64,000 bases of DNA, taken from contig JAIBBF010000001.1 in assembly GCA_019694795.1 (NCBI GenBank), forward strand, positions 66,370-130,369, given 5' to 3'. Origin of the DNA: Flavobacteriales bacterium (GTDB lineage Bacteria > Bacteroidota > Bacteroidia > Flavobacteriales_D > UBA2798). This document shows, piece by piece, positions 1 through 8,753 of the stretch (its first letter is position 1; the number at the start of each line of letters is the position of its first letter). A program made the position numbers and the translations under genes. The notes beneath the pieces are model-generated. The model ran no database searches. It saw nothing but the letters and a program-made list of their open reading frames with translations, and was not told the DNA's origin.

Positions 1-1
1 C

Positions 2-913
2 GATCCGCAAAACAACATTTACATAGGGGATTTCGGGAATAACGGGAACAAACGAACGAATCTTTGCATTTATAAATTTCAATTGGGAACAGAGCGTATT
101 TACGCCGACAAAATTGATTTTAAATATTCCGATCAAAAATCTTTCCCGCCTGCTGAGAGCAATAAAAATTTCGATTGCGAAGCTTTCTTCTGGCACAACG
201 GAAAATTGTTTTTGTTTTCGAAAAACAATGAATCACCATTTTCCGGTTACACCAAATTATACGAACTCAGCGATAAACCCGGGGTAAAAGAAGCGAAACT
301 ACTCGACAGTCTGTATTTAGGCAAAGGCGGATTTTTTGAGCACGCCGTCACCGCAGCAAGTATCGACCGAAGAACCGGAATGGTCGCCTTATTAACCTAC
401 CAGCATTTGTATCTGCTTTACGATTATGAAGGAGATGATTTTTTCAGTGGTAAAATGCTTCATTTCCCCATGGGAATTCTTCGTCAACGTGAAGCGATCC
501 TATTTGATGACAAAGGAGATTTATGGGGCACCGAAGAAAAACGTATGGCCATCGGTGGAAATCTTTATCACTATCCACTTGTAAAATGGTTAAACGGAGA
601 AAAAGAGTATAACGACAAAAGCATTTCCGATCCCATGTTTAAATCGGACGGAGAAAAAGGAGGTGTTGTCATCAGTTTAAGTTTTAGAACAGATCTTCCG
701 GGAAATTACAGTGCGGAAATAAGAGGTGGACAAGAGGGTACGTTTCAGATGTATCAGAAAATTGGGATTAAGGATAAAAAAAATGAAGGCAAAGAAATTT
801 TGTTTGGAAAAATAAATGTCCCGCCGGACGCTGTCCCTTCCAATTCGGTCATCTGTATTTACAGAAACAATCAGGTTATTTTTATGCGGTCACTTAAAAA
901 AATCATCAAGTGA
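2..913 (+). CDS. Hypothetical beta-propeller-like protein (5' truncated by window edge)
   Basis: The reading frame is open from base 2, so the gene starts outside the window; the TTG at 83 is only the first in-frame alternative codon. The residues before that point read DPQNNIYIGDFGNNGNKRTN, a YIGDFGNN-type motif I associate with predicted beta-propeller or NHL-like proteins of Bacteroidota. The rest is rich in short aromatic strands (HNGKLFLFSKN, MVALLTYQHLYLLY), which fits a repeated beta-sheet fold. I see no T9SS sorting domain at the C-terminus. The stop overlaps the GTG start of the next gene by 4 bases, so the two are probably translated from one message. The function is unknown. Confidence 0.75.
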   Translation, partial: DPQNNIYIGDFGNNGNKRTNLCIYKFQLGTERIYADKIDFKYSDQKSFPPAESNKNFDCEAFFWHNGKLFLFSKNNESPFSGYTKLYELSDKPGVKEAKLLDSLYLGKGGFFEHAVTAASIDRRTGMVALLTYQHLYLLYDYEGDDFFSGKMLHFPMGILRQREAILFDDKGDLWGTEEKRMAIGGNLYHYPLVKWLNGEKEYNDKSISDPMFKSDGEKGGVVISLSFRTDLPGNYSAEIRGGQEGTFQMYQKIGIKDKKNEGKEILFGKINVPPDAVPSNSVICIYRNNQVIFMRSLKKIIK

Positions 914-1569
914 TAAAGGCCGTGATTTTCGATATGGACGGATTGCTGATCGACAGTGAACCCATCTGGCGTGAAGCAGAGAAAGAATTATTTTCTACGG
1001 TAGGAATTTCGCTTAGCGACGAAATGTGTTTTGAAACGGTGGGATTACGTATTGAAGAAGTGGTTGAACACTGGTACCGTTTATTCCCATGGAACAACAA
1101 ACCCAAAGAAATATTACAGGAAGAAATTATTCAACGTGTTATCGATTTGATTTTAAAAAAAGGGAACGCTCTTCCCGGGGTGTTTGACTGCATTTCTTTT
1201 TTCGAGAAAAAAAATATTCCAATGGCTATTGCATCGGGGAGTCATTACCGAATTATACAAGCCGTAACCGGTAAGTTAAACATACAAGATAAGATGAAGG
1301 TCATTTATTCTGCAGAAGAAGAAGCCTTCGGTAAACCACATCCGGGAATTTTCCTGACTACTGCAAAAAAACTAAATACGGAACACTATCACTGTTTAGT
1401 TTTTGAAGATTCATTTAACGGTGTTATTGCCGCTAAAGCTGCACGCATGAAAGTAATAGCTGTACCCGAAGATATCCATTACGGCGAAGCGCGATTTGCG
1501 GCAGCTGATTTGATATTAAAACATCTCACTGAATTCAACGAAGAAACATGGCAAAAATTCACTATTTGA
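910..1569 (+). CDS. HAD-family sugar phosphatase, HxpB-like
   Basis: This is a haloacid dehalogenase superfamily hydrolase of the beta-phosphoglucomutase/hexitol phosphatase branch and probably removes phosphate from a sugar or sugar alcohol in the cytoplasm. Visible motifs are D8-x-D10 (FDMDGLLIDSEP, nucleophile and acid/base), S109 in ASGS, K142 in GKPHP, and E166-D167 in FEDSFNG. The stretch GLRIEEVVEHWYRLFPWN in the cap region closely recalls E. coli HxpB (YniC), and the 219 aa length fits. The start is a GTG overlapping the previous stop (GTGA). The substrate cannot be settled from sequence; phosphoglycolate or 2-deoxyglucose 6-phosphate phosphatase activity are alternatives. Confidence 0.88.
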   Translation: MIKAVIFDMDGLLIDSEPIWREAEKELFSTVGISLSDEMCFETVGLRIEEVVEHWYRLFPWNNKPKEILQEEIIQRVIDLILKKGNALPGVFDCISFFEKKNIPMAIASGSHYRIIQAVTGKLNIQDKMKVIYSAEEEAFGKPHPGIFLTTAKKLNTEHYHCLVFEDSFNGVIAAKAARMKVIAVPEDIHYGEARFAAADLILKHLTEFNEETWQKFTI

Positions 1570-2525
1570 TTTTGTTGTTTTTCGGCTTGCATTTCCTGGC
1601 TGAAGCTCAAAATAAGGAGGAGTATATCGCAGCATGTGGAATTCCTGCCAAAGGGAAATTTTTACCTGTATTACAGGATTCGGTTTATTATAAAAGAGAA
1701 CGATTCACCGATTATGATTTTAAGCGTATTTGTTTAATACCTGAGGACATCTGCAACAACGGCAATCCAATTTTACTTGTACAATGGTTAAAAGAAAATC
1801 CATTTACCAAAGTTGAATTAAGATGGCATACGGACATAAGAGGAAATGAGGCCTACAACAAAAGATTATCCGAAATGTACGTAAAAACACTTCAATCTTA
1901 CTTAGTCAATGAGGGCATTGAGCCTTCACGATTGGTATCGCGTGGAATGGGTGAGGAATTTTTCCGTATTTCTGAAGCTGAAATTCTAAAATTAAAAACC
2001 AAACAGGAACAAGATTCGGCTCACCGGTTAAACAGACGACTTGAAGTAAAAATTCTTGAAATCAATTACAAAAGTGTTTTTGCAGTTTCGGATCAATATT
2101 TTTTTGTTGACCAAACCCTGGAAAAAAATCTTGCTGATCCGCTCAGCAGAAATTTCAGAAGTTTATTTGTAAAATCTAATCCAACACAACAAGATATCAG
2201 CGCCAAAGATTCAGCTCTAAGAATCATCAATATTCTTGCTGTATTTCTGCAAACTCATCCGCAAATTGTAATTGAAATCGGAGTCCATTGCGAAACCGCC
2301 ATAGATGCAAACACAGCCTCTGCAAGCACCTTATCCGAAGCAAAAGCCATTGCCGATAACCTTATTTCAAAAGGCGTAAAGGCGAGTCAGGTCAGTTACA
2401 CCGGATTCGGCAATTCGAAACCAATTCACTCTTCCTGGGAGATCAACAAACAAAGTGATCCGCTGCTGAAAAATAAAATGGATGCAGAGAATGTTAGACT
2501 GGTGGTGCGGATAAAAAAATGCTAA
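1548..2525 (+). CDS. Secreted protein with two OmpA-like domains
   Basis: The N-terminus is a signal peptide (charged start, LILLFFGLHFLAEAQ, cleavage about residue 21). Two OmpA C-terminal-like, peptidoglycan-binding-type domains follow. The first is around residues 70-165 (VELRWHTDIRGNEAYNKRLSE, then NRRLEVKI). The second is around residues 225-323, with an ISKGVKASQVSYTGFGNSKP segment and a final VRLVVRIKK strand. No eight-strand OmpA barrel is visible, so it is probably periplasmic or membrane-peripheral. The start lies 22 bases inside the HAD gene, indicating coupling. It converges on the GSCFA gene 22 bases downstream. The paired OmpA-like domains are unusual and one may have lost peptidoglycan binding. 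Confidence 0.82.
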   Translation: MAKIHYLILLFFGLHFLAEAQNKEEYIAACGIPAKGKFLPVLQDSVYYKRERFTDYDFKRICLIPEDICNNGNPILLVQWLKENPFTKVELRWHTDIRGNEAYNKRLSEMYVKTLQSYLVNEGIEPSRLVSRGMGEEFFRISEAEILKLKTKQEQDSAHRLNRRLEVKILEINYKSVFAVSDQYFFVDQTLEKNLADPLSRNFRSLFVKSNPTQQDISAKDSALRIINILAVFLQTHPQIVIEIGVHCETAIDANTASASTLSEAKAIADNLISKGVKASQVSYTGFGNSKPIHSSWEINKQSDPLLKNKMDAENVRLVVRIKKC

Positions 2526-2547
2526 GCCTTTTTCCTGAGAGTGGAAT

Positions 2548-3489
2548 TCACAACCAGGGTAATTGTTTTTGCAAACGCTGGTAATCCTTTTCCATGGAGG
2601 CCACAAACTTTTTGTGTTCCGTTGTTCCGGGATGCATCACGCGGTGCAAAAAACTACGGTGATATTTCTCTGCCTCTTCCGATAATTTTATGGTTGCAGC
2701 AGAAAAATAAGATTGCTTAAAGGCCGACCAGGTATATTGAATAGCCTCTTTGTTCGGATGAATCATATCAGCTTCATAAAACCGGTAATCGCGTAAATCA
2801 TCCATCAGCAGCTCATACGATGGAAAATATTCTGCGTTATCGAAACGACGAATCAATTCATGCACGGCAATGTTTAAGGTACTCTTGCTCCACTGATTCT
2901 CCACAAATCCATCGGCCAGATGTCGAACCGGACTAATCGTAAAAATCACCTTAATATTCGGATTTACATTTTGTATATGATTCAATACCCAACTCATTTC
3001 GCTGATGATATCGTTTACACCCATTTTCACTTTTGTGAATTTTGAGTTGGGCACTTTGTGACAATTGGCTACGCGTTTTCCTGTTTCATTGTATTCATAA
3101 ACCCATGCTGTACCGAAAGTAAGAATCAATACATCTGTCTCCAGCAGAAAATCATAGGCTTCATCGATGATTGAATTGGCCGTAAAGATGGCTTCTTCTA
3201 AATCGGGATTAGATAAATCGCCATGTAATTGAAAGGAATGATATAAACCATTGTGCTGAAAAAAATCTTTCGACCTGAACTTTTTCCGTGTACCGATGGT
3301 CCGCAAACAATTGCGAATTGCATCCGGATTAAACATCACGCCGAAGGGATTATTCATCACACGGAATCCCGAAGACTTTAAATGATCTCCAATGTGCTCA
3401 CTAAAGCAGGAACCAATCAACATGATTTTTTGACGGTGATCGATTTTAAACGATGCGTTTTTAGGCTGAAATACGGTACGAAATTCCAT
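2548..3489 (-). CDS. GSCFA domain protein
   Basis: The family-defining motif G26-S27-C28-F29-S30 lies near the N-terminus (KIMLIGSCFSEHIG), followed by NPFGVMFNP, and a C-terminal DMIHPN block that resembles the catalytic DxxH block of SGNH-type esterases. GSCFA proteins are common in Bacteroidota and Proteobacteria; a hydrolase or acyl-esterase role is suggested by fold but unproven. There is no signal peptide, so it is presumably cytoplasmic. It is the last gene of the minus-strand operon that begins with the agmatinase-like gene, 5 bases after the epimerase gene. The 313 aa length is normal for the family. Confidence 0.85.
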   Translation of the reverse strand: MEFRTVFQPKNASFKIDHRQKIMLIGSCFSEHIGDHLKSSGFRVMNNPFGVMFNPDAIRNCLRTIGTRKKFRSKDFFQHNGLYHSFQLHGDLSNPDLEEAIFTANSIIDEAYDFLLETDVLILTFGTAWVYEYNETGKRVANCHKVPNSKFTKVKMGVNDIISEMSWVLNHIQNVNPNIKVIFTISPVRHLADGFVENQWSKSTLNIAVHELIRRFDNAEYFPSYELLMDDLRDYRFYEADMIHPNKEAIQYTWSAFKQSYFSAATIKLSEEAEKYHRSFLHRVMHPGTTEHKKFVASMEKDYQRLQKQLPWL

Positions 3490-3494
3490 AATGA

Positions 3495-4289
3495 TTAAAA
3501 CGATTGGATGAGTTCCGGATGAGGATATTTAAATTCAAAATTTAATCGCTGCCTGAGTTTTCGATTACTGATTTTCCGGTCAGGAAGTTCTTCATCCGAA
3601 AATTGAGGCGGCTCTAAATGTAAACGCAAAGCTGCATTTGTATAGAAAATTTCACGCGAAGGAAAAGGTTCACTTACCACATTCAATACCTCTCCAAAAT
3701 AATCCTGTTCAATCACCTGCTTGATAACTTCTACCACATCATCGCGGTGAACCAGATTAACCGATGCATTTTTTCCGGCTACATTTTTTTTACCCGCTAA
3801 AAATCGACCCGGATCTCTACCTTCACCGATTAGTCCACCACAACGTAAAACCGTGACCTTTCCGGGAAAAAATTCCATCAACCATTTTTCAGATTGCAGC
3901 AATGGACTATCTTCTTCAGGTAAAAAAGAATAAGACTCTGTAAATTCTTCTTCTTTGGAGGGATAAACAGACGTTGAACTGATGTATATTATTTTACCCT
4001 GAAATGAAATTTCATTCAAGAAACGACAGAATTGTTGTATGACCGAAGGAAATAAATCGGCATTCACTGAACGAAATGGAGGAAAAGCAATAACTAAAAC
4101 ATCCACCTTAAAAAATTCCGGATCACTGCATTCAAATCCCTCTTCACTGAGATTTACATAAAAGGAATGATGGTGATCACATACTTTGTTTCGGGTAGAA
4201 TAGTGAATGGATCCCCCTTCACTTTTCCAGCGCTCATAAAAAGCAGATCCTAACCAACCTTTACCCAATATAGCTAATCTCTTCTTCAT
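3495..4289 (-). CDS. NAD(P)-binding Rossmann epimerase-like protein (YeeZ type)
   Basis: The N-terminal nucleotide-binding loop G9-K-G11-W-L-G14 and the strand IIYISSTSVYP mark an extended short-chain dehydrogenase/epimerase-like protein of the YeeZ type. The classic YxxxK pair is not obvious, so catalysis is uncertain. At 264 aa it is shorter than sugar epimerases. Its start overlaps the ATPase stop by 4 bases and it sits 5 bases before the GSCFA gene. It may simply be carried along with the transporter; no substrate can be named from the sequence. Confidence 0.78.
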   Translation of the reverse strand: MKKRLAILGKGWLGSAFYERWKSEGGSIHYSTRNKVCDHHHSFYVNLSEEGFECSDPEFFKVDVLVIAFPPFRSVNADLFPSVIQQFCRFLNEISFQGKIIYISSTSVYPSKEEEFTESYSFLPEEDSPLLQSEKWLMEFFPGKVTVLRCGGLIGEGRDPGRFLAGKKNVAGKNASVNLVHRDDVVEVIKQVIEQDYFGEVLNVVSEPFPSREIFYTNAALRLHLEPPQFSDEELPDRKISNRKLRQRLNFEFKYPHPELIQSF

Positions 4290-5008
4290 GCGAATTCCCG
4301 TTGAAGTACATGGCGTGCATCGTCGGCACCTACACAGGAATAAAAATTCTTCTCATTTCCGATAATCCAAAAACGATCGGCAGTTTGAAGAGCAAGTTCA
4401 GTTTCGTGGGTAGAAAAAATAAATAATCTTCCACTTTCCTTCGCACTCTTCTTAATCAGATTAGCTACCGTTCGGCGTGCAGAGAGATCTAAAAAAGCAG
4501 TGGGTTCATCCAACAACACAATCGGTGTATCTTGTGCCAGTGCACGTGCAATCATCACCCGCTGTTTTTCTCCATCACTTAACTGATCCACCTTACGAAA
4601 TGCAAGCTGACTTAATCCCGTTTCTTCCAGTACTTTTTCGATCTGCAATAAATCTGATTCAGCTAATTTTCCCCGCCATCCGGTATACGGAAAACGACCT
4701 AATGAAATTAATCCGTACACATCCATTTCTCCCATTTCAGGCACCGAAGTAAGCACCACACTTACCTGTTGCGACCAATCTGCAGGATTAAATTGTTTTG
4801 TATTTTTTTCATTGATAAAAACATCACCCGACAAGGGTGAATGTATCCCACTGATAATTTTTAGTAAACTTGATTTACCGGAACCATTTGCACCCATTAA
4901 TGCCACAACGTTCCCCTGCTCTACCGAAAAATTTAAATCATTCAGTAGGACATGATCCTCCTTACTATTCCGGTATCCCACTTGCAAATGTTCTCCCTTC
5001 AGCATCAT
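4286..5008 (-). CDS. ABC importer ATPase, FecE/BtuD/HmuV type
   Basis: All ABC ATPase motifs are present: Walker A GANGSGKSS (39-47), signature LSDGEKQ (143-149), Walker B IVLLDE (163-168) and switch His201 (STHE). The length of 240 aa and the pairing with a FecCD permease place it among the type II importers for iron-siderophore, heme or cobalamin. It energises uptake through the permease encoded immediately upstream, with which it overlaps by 4 bases. The particular ligand cannot be deduced, as no TonB-dependent receptor or riboswitch is seen nearby. Confidence 0.9.
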   Translation of the reverse strand: MMLKGEHLQVGYRNSKEDHVLLNDLNFSVEQGNVVALMGANGSGKSSLLKIISGIHSPLSGDVFINEKNTKQFNPADWSQQVSVVLTSVPEMGEMDVYGLISLGRFPYTGWRGKLAESDLLQIEKVLEETGLSQLAFRKVDQLSDGEKQRVMIARALAQDTPIVLLDEPTAFLDLSARRTVANLIKKSAKESGRLFIFSTHETELALQTADRFWIIGNEKNFYSCVGADDARHVLQREFA

Positions 5009-6066
5009 TCCACACCTCCCTTGTATTTAAATTTTCCAAGAATGACTAAAATAACAACAGGTGCTCCAATGATGGAAGTAACCGCATTAAGCGGAAGTGC
5101 CTGCTCGAAAATAGGTAATCGGCTAAGCATGGAACAAATCAAACTTAACAATGCACCTCCTGCAATAACTGCGGGAATTAAAATGCGATGATCGCCACTG
5201 CTTATTAATCGCTTTACCAAATGGGGAACCGCAATTCCAATGAATGCGATGGGTCCGCAAAATGCCGTTACAATGGCCGTGAGTAAACCGGTTGTAAAAA
5301 TGGTACTTCTGCGAATTCCCGATGGAGAAACACCCATACTTCGCGCATAGGTTTCACCCAGAGTCCACACATTCATTTTTCCTGCAATTAAAAAAACAGG
5401 AACGAGCGTGAGAATAATTCCACCGGCGAATAAAAAGGACTGCTTGAGATCGGTACCCGAAAAAGAGCCCATTCCCCAAAACACAAATTGTTGTAATCCT
5501 TCTTTTGCTGCCATGTGTTGAATTAAATTCACCAATGCACCAATTAAATAAGCCAGCATCATTCCTGCAATGATTACCGTAACAGGATTACGGGCGGTTT
5601 TTGCAAACAAAGAAATGATAAGCATAACAAGAAGTGCACCGATAAAGGAAGATGAAATCAGCAATGCATTTCCGGATAAAAATGAAAATTCAATATTCAT
5701 CCAATCGGCACCCATCAATACAATAGCAACTCCTAAAATGGAGCCGGAAGAAATACCAAGCACATCGGGTCCCGCCAATGGATTTCTAAAATAAGTTTGA
5801 AGTAAAAGTCCGCCAACCGCGAGTCCCGCTCCTGCAAAAACCGCTGTGATACTCTGTGGCAAACGCGTTTCCAGAATAATAAAATCCCATGCCCTGCGTG
5901 AAGATTCTCCTCCCGTTAACACCGAAAAAACTTCGGAAAGAGGAATGGTAACGGATCCGATTAAAAGATCCGCCAGGAAAAACAGGGGGACCAATACATA
6001 AAGGATAAGTATAATTCGCTTATACTTTTTCTGTTGTTGCAGGTATGTGGACTTAATTCCACTCAT
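5005..6066 (-). CDS. ABC importer permease, FecCD/BtuC family
   Basis: This 353 aa inner-membrane protein has about ten hydrophobic segments. It carries the BtuC/FecCD hallmarks RLPQSITAVFAGAGLAVGG and QTYFRNPLAGPDVLGISSG near the N-terminus, and GPIAFIGIAVPHLVKRL near the C-terminus, which forms the coupling region with the ATPase. It is expected to work as a homodimer carrying an iron chelate, heme or corrinoid from the periplasmic binding protein into the cytoplasm. Four-base overlaps with both neighbouring transporter genes indicate coordinated synthesis. Confidence 0.92.
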   Translation of the reverse strand: MSGIKSTYLQQQKKYKRIILILYVLVPLFFLADLLIGSVTIPLSEVFSVLTGGESSRRAWDFIILETRLPQSITAVFAGAGLAVGGLLLQTYFRNPLAGPDVLGISSGSILGVAIVLMGADWMNIEFSFLSGNALLISSSFIGALLVMLIISLFAKTARNPVTVIIAGMMLAYLIGALVNLIQHMAAKEGLQQFVFWGMGSFSGTDLKQSFLFAGGIILTLVPVFLIAGKMNVWTLGETYARSMGVSPSGIRRSTIFTTGLLTAIVTAFCGPIAFIGIAVPHLVKRLISSGDHRILIPAVIAGGALLSLICSMLSRLPIFEQALPLNAVTSIIGAPVVILVILGKFKYKGGVE

Positions 6067-7217
6067 TGCAAACGATAAAAATATTTTGGCTTATAATTTT
6101 TCACCAACTCAGGATGGAGAAAATAAACCAGGTCTTTTAATACAATTTGCGGCTCGGCAACTGCTTCTCCGAAATAATCACTTTCAAAAGTATTGCAGAA
6201 CAACACTTGTTTATTCTTAAACGCATCAAATTCGGCATAGCGACTATCTTCTGCCTGCAATTTATCAAGTGTATATTTTCCATTATTGGCACCTACAATA
6301 ATCCACCACTCCGCATGCAAAGCTTTTTCCACCACATGTTCCATTTCTAACTGGAGGACATTATTATGCGCATCATCACCCCACAAATAAACTGCTCCGG
6401 CATCCTGCATCATTGCAGCTGCAAAACTTTTTCCACCCGGAACATGCCATTCGCCATTAAATGCCTTACCGGAAAAAATTGCCGGTTTTCGCTGGGCTGA
6501 TTTTGCCTTGTTCAATAATGAATTGTATTCTTCCTCTACAAATGAAAAATAATGATTCGCTTCTTCTTCCTTATTAAAAAATAAAGCGAAAAATTTAATC
6601 CACTCCGCTTTACCGAGGGGACTCATCTCTAAATAATCGCTATTGTAAACAATAGGAATTCCTGCTTTTTTAAGCGAAGAAAAATCCATGCCTTCGTAAG
6701 GATAGACCATTAACATCTCGGGGTATAAGTCAACAATGCTTTCTTTATTTAAATCTGTTTCCGTTCCAATCTCTTTCACTTTTCCTTCTTTAATGCGCTT
6801 TAAAATTTTTTCATCTTTCACATAACGCATTCCGGAAAACCCCACGAGTTTATCTTCGAGATCGAGGTGACTTAAAAACGGCAAATGCGTGGTGGAAACA
6901 CAGGCCAGATTTAATACGGGTATTTCAATGACCACTTCATCACTGGCAGCTTCATAGGGACGTCCCCGCTCCACGAGAAGGTATTTTCCAAATGGTTTTC
7001 CCGGATTTTGCGGATCCAGCACCTGCACTTTTTTGTAAGTGGGGAAATATTCAACTTTAAATCCGGAGGCGTATTTTATGTCGACCTTATTCTGAAATAG
7101 ATTGATCGTATCCGCCGGATTTGCATAAGGAGTTTCCTTCGCTGTTTTTTCATTGCGAATGCAGGAAGTAAAACTCCCGATCAACAACAGTAAAAAAATC
7201 CGAAACTGAATACGCAC
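6063..7217 (-). CDS. ABC importer substrate-binding lipoprotein
   Basis: A short signal sequence ends in a lipobox with Cys19 (IGSFTSC), so the protein is probably a lipid-anchored periplasmic component. The body has the two-lobe organisation of class III (FecB/BtuF) binding proteins: VLNLACVSTTHLPFLSHLDL and FSGMRYVKDEK in lobe one, the segment NKESIVDLYPEMLMVYPYEG leading to the linker helix, and GGKSFAAAMMQDAGA in lobe two. It captures the ligand for the adjacent FecCD permease and ATPase. A second lipoprotein-like residue pattern is absent. Ligand is unresolved among iron-siderophore, heme and cobalamin. Confidence 0.88.
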   Translation of the reverse strand: MRIQFRIFLLLLIGSFTSCIRNEKTAKETPYANPADTINLFQNKVDIKYASGFKVEYFPTYKKVQVLDPQNPGKPFGKYLLVERGRPYEAASDEVVIEIPVLNLACVSTTHLPFLSHLDLEDKLVGFSGMRYVKDEKILKRIKEGKVKEIGTETDLNKESIVDLYPEMLMVYPYEGMDFSSLKKAGIPIVYNSDYLEMSPLGKAEWIKFFALFFNKEEEANHYFSFVEEEYNSLLNKAKSAQRKPAIFSGKAFNGEWHVPGGKSFAAAMMQDAGAVYLWGDDAHNNVLQLEMEHVVEKALHAEWWIIVGANNGKYTLDKLQAEDSRYAEFDAFKNKQVLFCNTFESDYFGEAVAEPQIVLKDLVYFLHPELVKNYKPKYFYRLQ

Positions 7218-7219
7218 TT

Positions 7220-8749
7220 TTATTTAATCTTATTAAAATCCAATTCTGTAAAATCAAAATCCGGATTTGGAATATCAATCATTAAACTGATTACTTTTTT
7301 CTTTTCCTTATCCACATTAAAATGTACTTCTCCACGCGGAAGACTTGGATGCTCCGGCAATACAATGGTATAAACATCCTCCTCCCAATGTTCGAGATAA
7401 CCGTACATGGTTGGAGTGTGTTGTAATTTCAAAAAGAGTTTTCCATCCTTTATATCAACTCTGCAATTTCCATATACATTACCGGAATAGAGTCCAACAT
7501 AATCCTTCAATTCCAAACTTGCCGTAAGGTGTTTTTTACGTGCCTTTTCTTTTTCTTTGGTTTTATCTTCCACATATTTTTCATAGCCCTTTGCAAACTC
7601 AAGATAAGTAGCGCTCCAATCATTTGCTTCCGGATCGCCAATTACAAAATCGAGAATCTGATACATCAGTGCATAAGGAAGTGTAGTAGCAGAATTGGAT
7701 AAAATCACCACTCCGAAATTTAATTCCGGAATTAAAAAAGTGTGTGAAATCATTCCATCCAGTCCACCACTGTGATTCACGATTTTATAACCGTAATAAT
7801 CGAACAGATCCCAGCCTAATCCATAGGCACTAAAATGCTTGCTGGGATGAAGTCGCTCCGAGAATGCGCTTACATTATCGATGGTTTGTGGCAACCACAT
7901 TTCGCGCGAAACACGTTCCGACCAATACGTTTTTTCATTCCACTTACCGTGATTCAATTGCAAACGCAACCAGTTCACTAAATCATTGGTACAGGAATTT
8001 ATTCCGCCTGCAGGAGCCATGTTATCCCAGTTCACATAAGGAATCGGAACCCATTTTCCATTTACTTTGGCATGTGGCAAGGCTACATTTTCATCTTTCT
8101 TTTGCGAACGGATACTTGAATTGGTCCGCTTCATTCCCAAGGGCTCAAATATTTCCGTTTTTAAAAACTGATCAAACGATTTCCCATAAACCTCCGCCAA
8201 TAATTCACCGGCGGTGAGGTACATGATGTTGCTGTAACCATAACTGGCACGAAATCCAAATGCAGGTTTTAAAAAGCGTGCACGTTCAATTATTTCTTTG
8301 CGTGAATGTTCACTCCCGTACCAGATTAAATCGCCGGAAAATGTTTTTAGTCCACTGCGGTGACATAACAAATCACGCACGGTCATTTCCTGTGTAACAT
8401 AATCGTTATACATCCGGAAATAAGGAAGGACATCAATCACCTTCGAATCCCATTCCAATTTTTTCTGATCCACCATCATAGCAATTCCCGCAGCAGTAAA
8501 TGCTTTGGTATTGGAGGCGATTCCAAAAAGCGTATTACCGTCGACCGCTTGTTCACTTTCTGAACTGATGGTTCCATATCCTTTTGATAAAATAACGGAA
8601 TCGTTAAACACAATACCCACGGCCACACCCGGACAATCCCATTCTTTTCTCGCTTTGTCGATATAAGCATCAATCCGGGAAATATTTACCTGTTGCCCGA
8701 TGGATAATAAGGGGAACAGTACTGCTAGAATATTCAATATACGTTTCAT
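7220..8749 (-). CDS. Secreted serine hydrolase, beta-lactamase class C-like, with C-terminal DUF3471-like domain
   Basis: A signal peptide (MKRILNILAVLFPLLSIGQ) precedes a penicillin-binding-protein/class C beta-lactamase fold. The catalytic tetrad is visible: S79-N-T-K82 (GIASNTKAF), the YSN motif near residue 171 (SYGYSNIMYL), and a HSGG block near residue 328 in place of KTG. The last roughly 100 residues (LKDYVGLYSGNVYGNCRV...) look like the DUF3471 beta-barrel often appended to this family. Substrates of such proteins are commonly D-amino-acid peptides or esters, not antibiotics. It is 2 bases upstream of the binding-protein gene and 4 bases downstream of the agmatinase-like gene. Confidence 0.9.
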   Translation of the reverse strand: MKRILNILAVLFPLLSIGQQVNISRIDAYIDKARKEWDCPGVAVGIVFNDSVILSKGYGTISSESEQAVDGNTLFGIASNTKAFTAAGIAMMVDQKKLEWDSKVIDVLPYFRMYNDYVTQEMTVRDLLCHRSGLKTFSGDLIWYGSEHSRKEIIERARFLKPAFGFRASYGYSNIMYLTAGELLAEVYGKSFDQFLKTEIFEPLGMKRTNSSIRSQKKDENVALPHAKVNGKWVPIPYVNWDNMAPAGGINSCTNDLVNWLRLQLNHGKWNEKTYWSERVSREMWLPQTIDNVSAFSERLHPSKHFSAYGLGWDLFDYYGYKIVNHSGGLDGMISHTFLIPELNFGVVILSNSATTLPYALMYQILDFVIGDPEANDWSATYLEFAKGYEKYVEDKTKEKEKARKKHLTASLELKDYVGLYSGNVYGNCRVDIKDGKLFLKLQHTPTMYGYLEHWEEDVYTIVLPEHPSLPRGEVHFNVDKEKKKVISLMIDIPNPDFDFTELDFNKIK

Positions 8750-8753
8750 CTTC

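Noticed and set aside
7864-8217. A 117-residue ORF on the plus strand
   Set aside because: It lies within the serine hydrolase gene and has no recognisable fold or signal; it is a shadow ORF.
7220-8749. Antibiotic-resistance beta-lactamase
   Set aside because: Only the general serine hydrolase fold is shown. The C-terminal extension and operon partners suggest a peptide or ester hydrolase.
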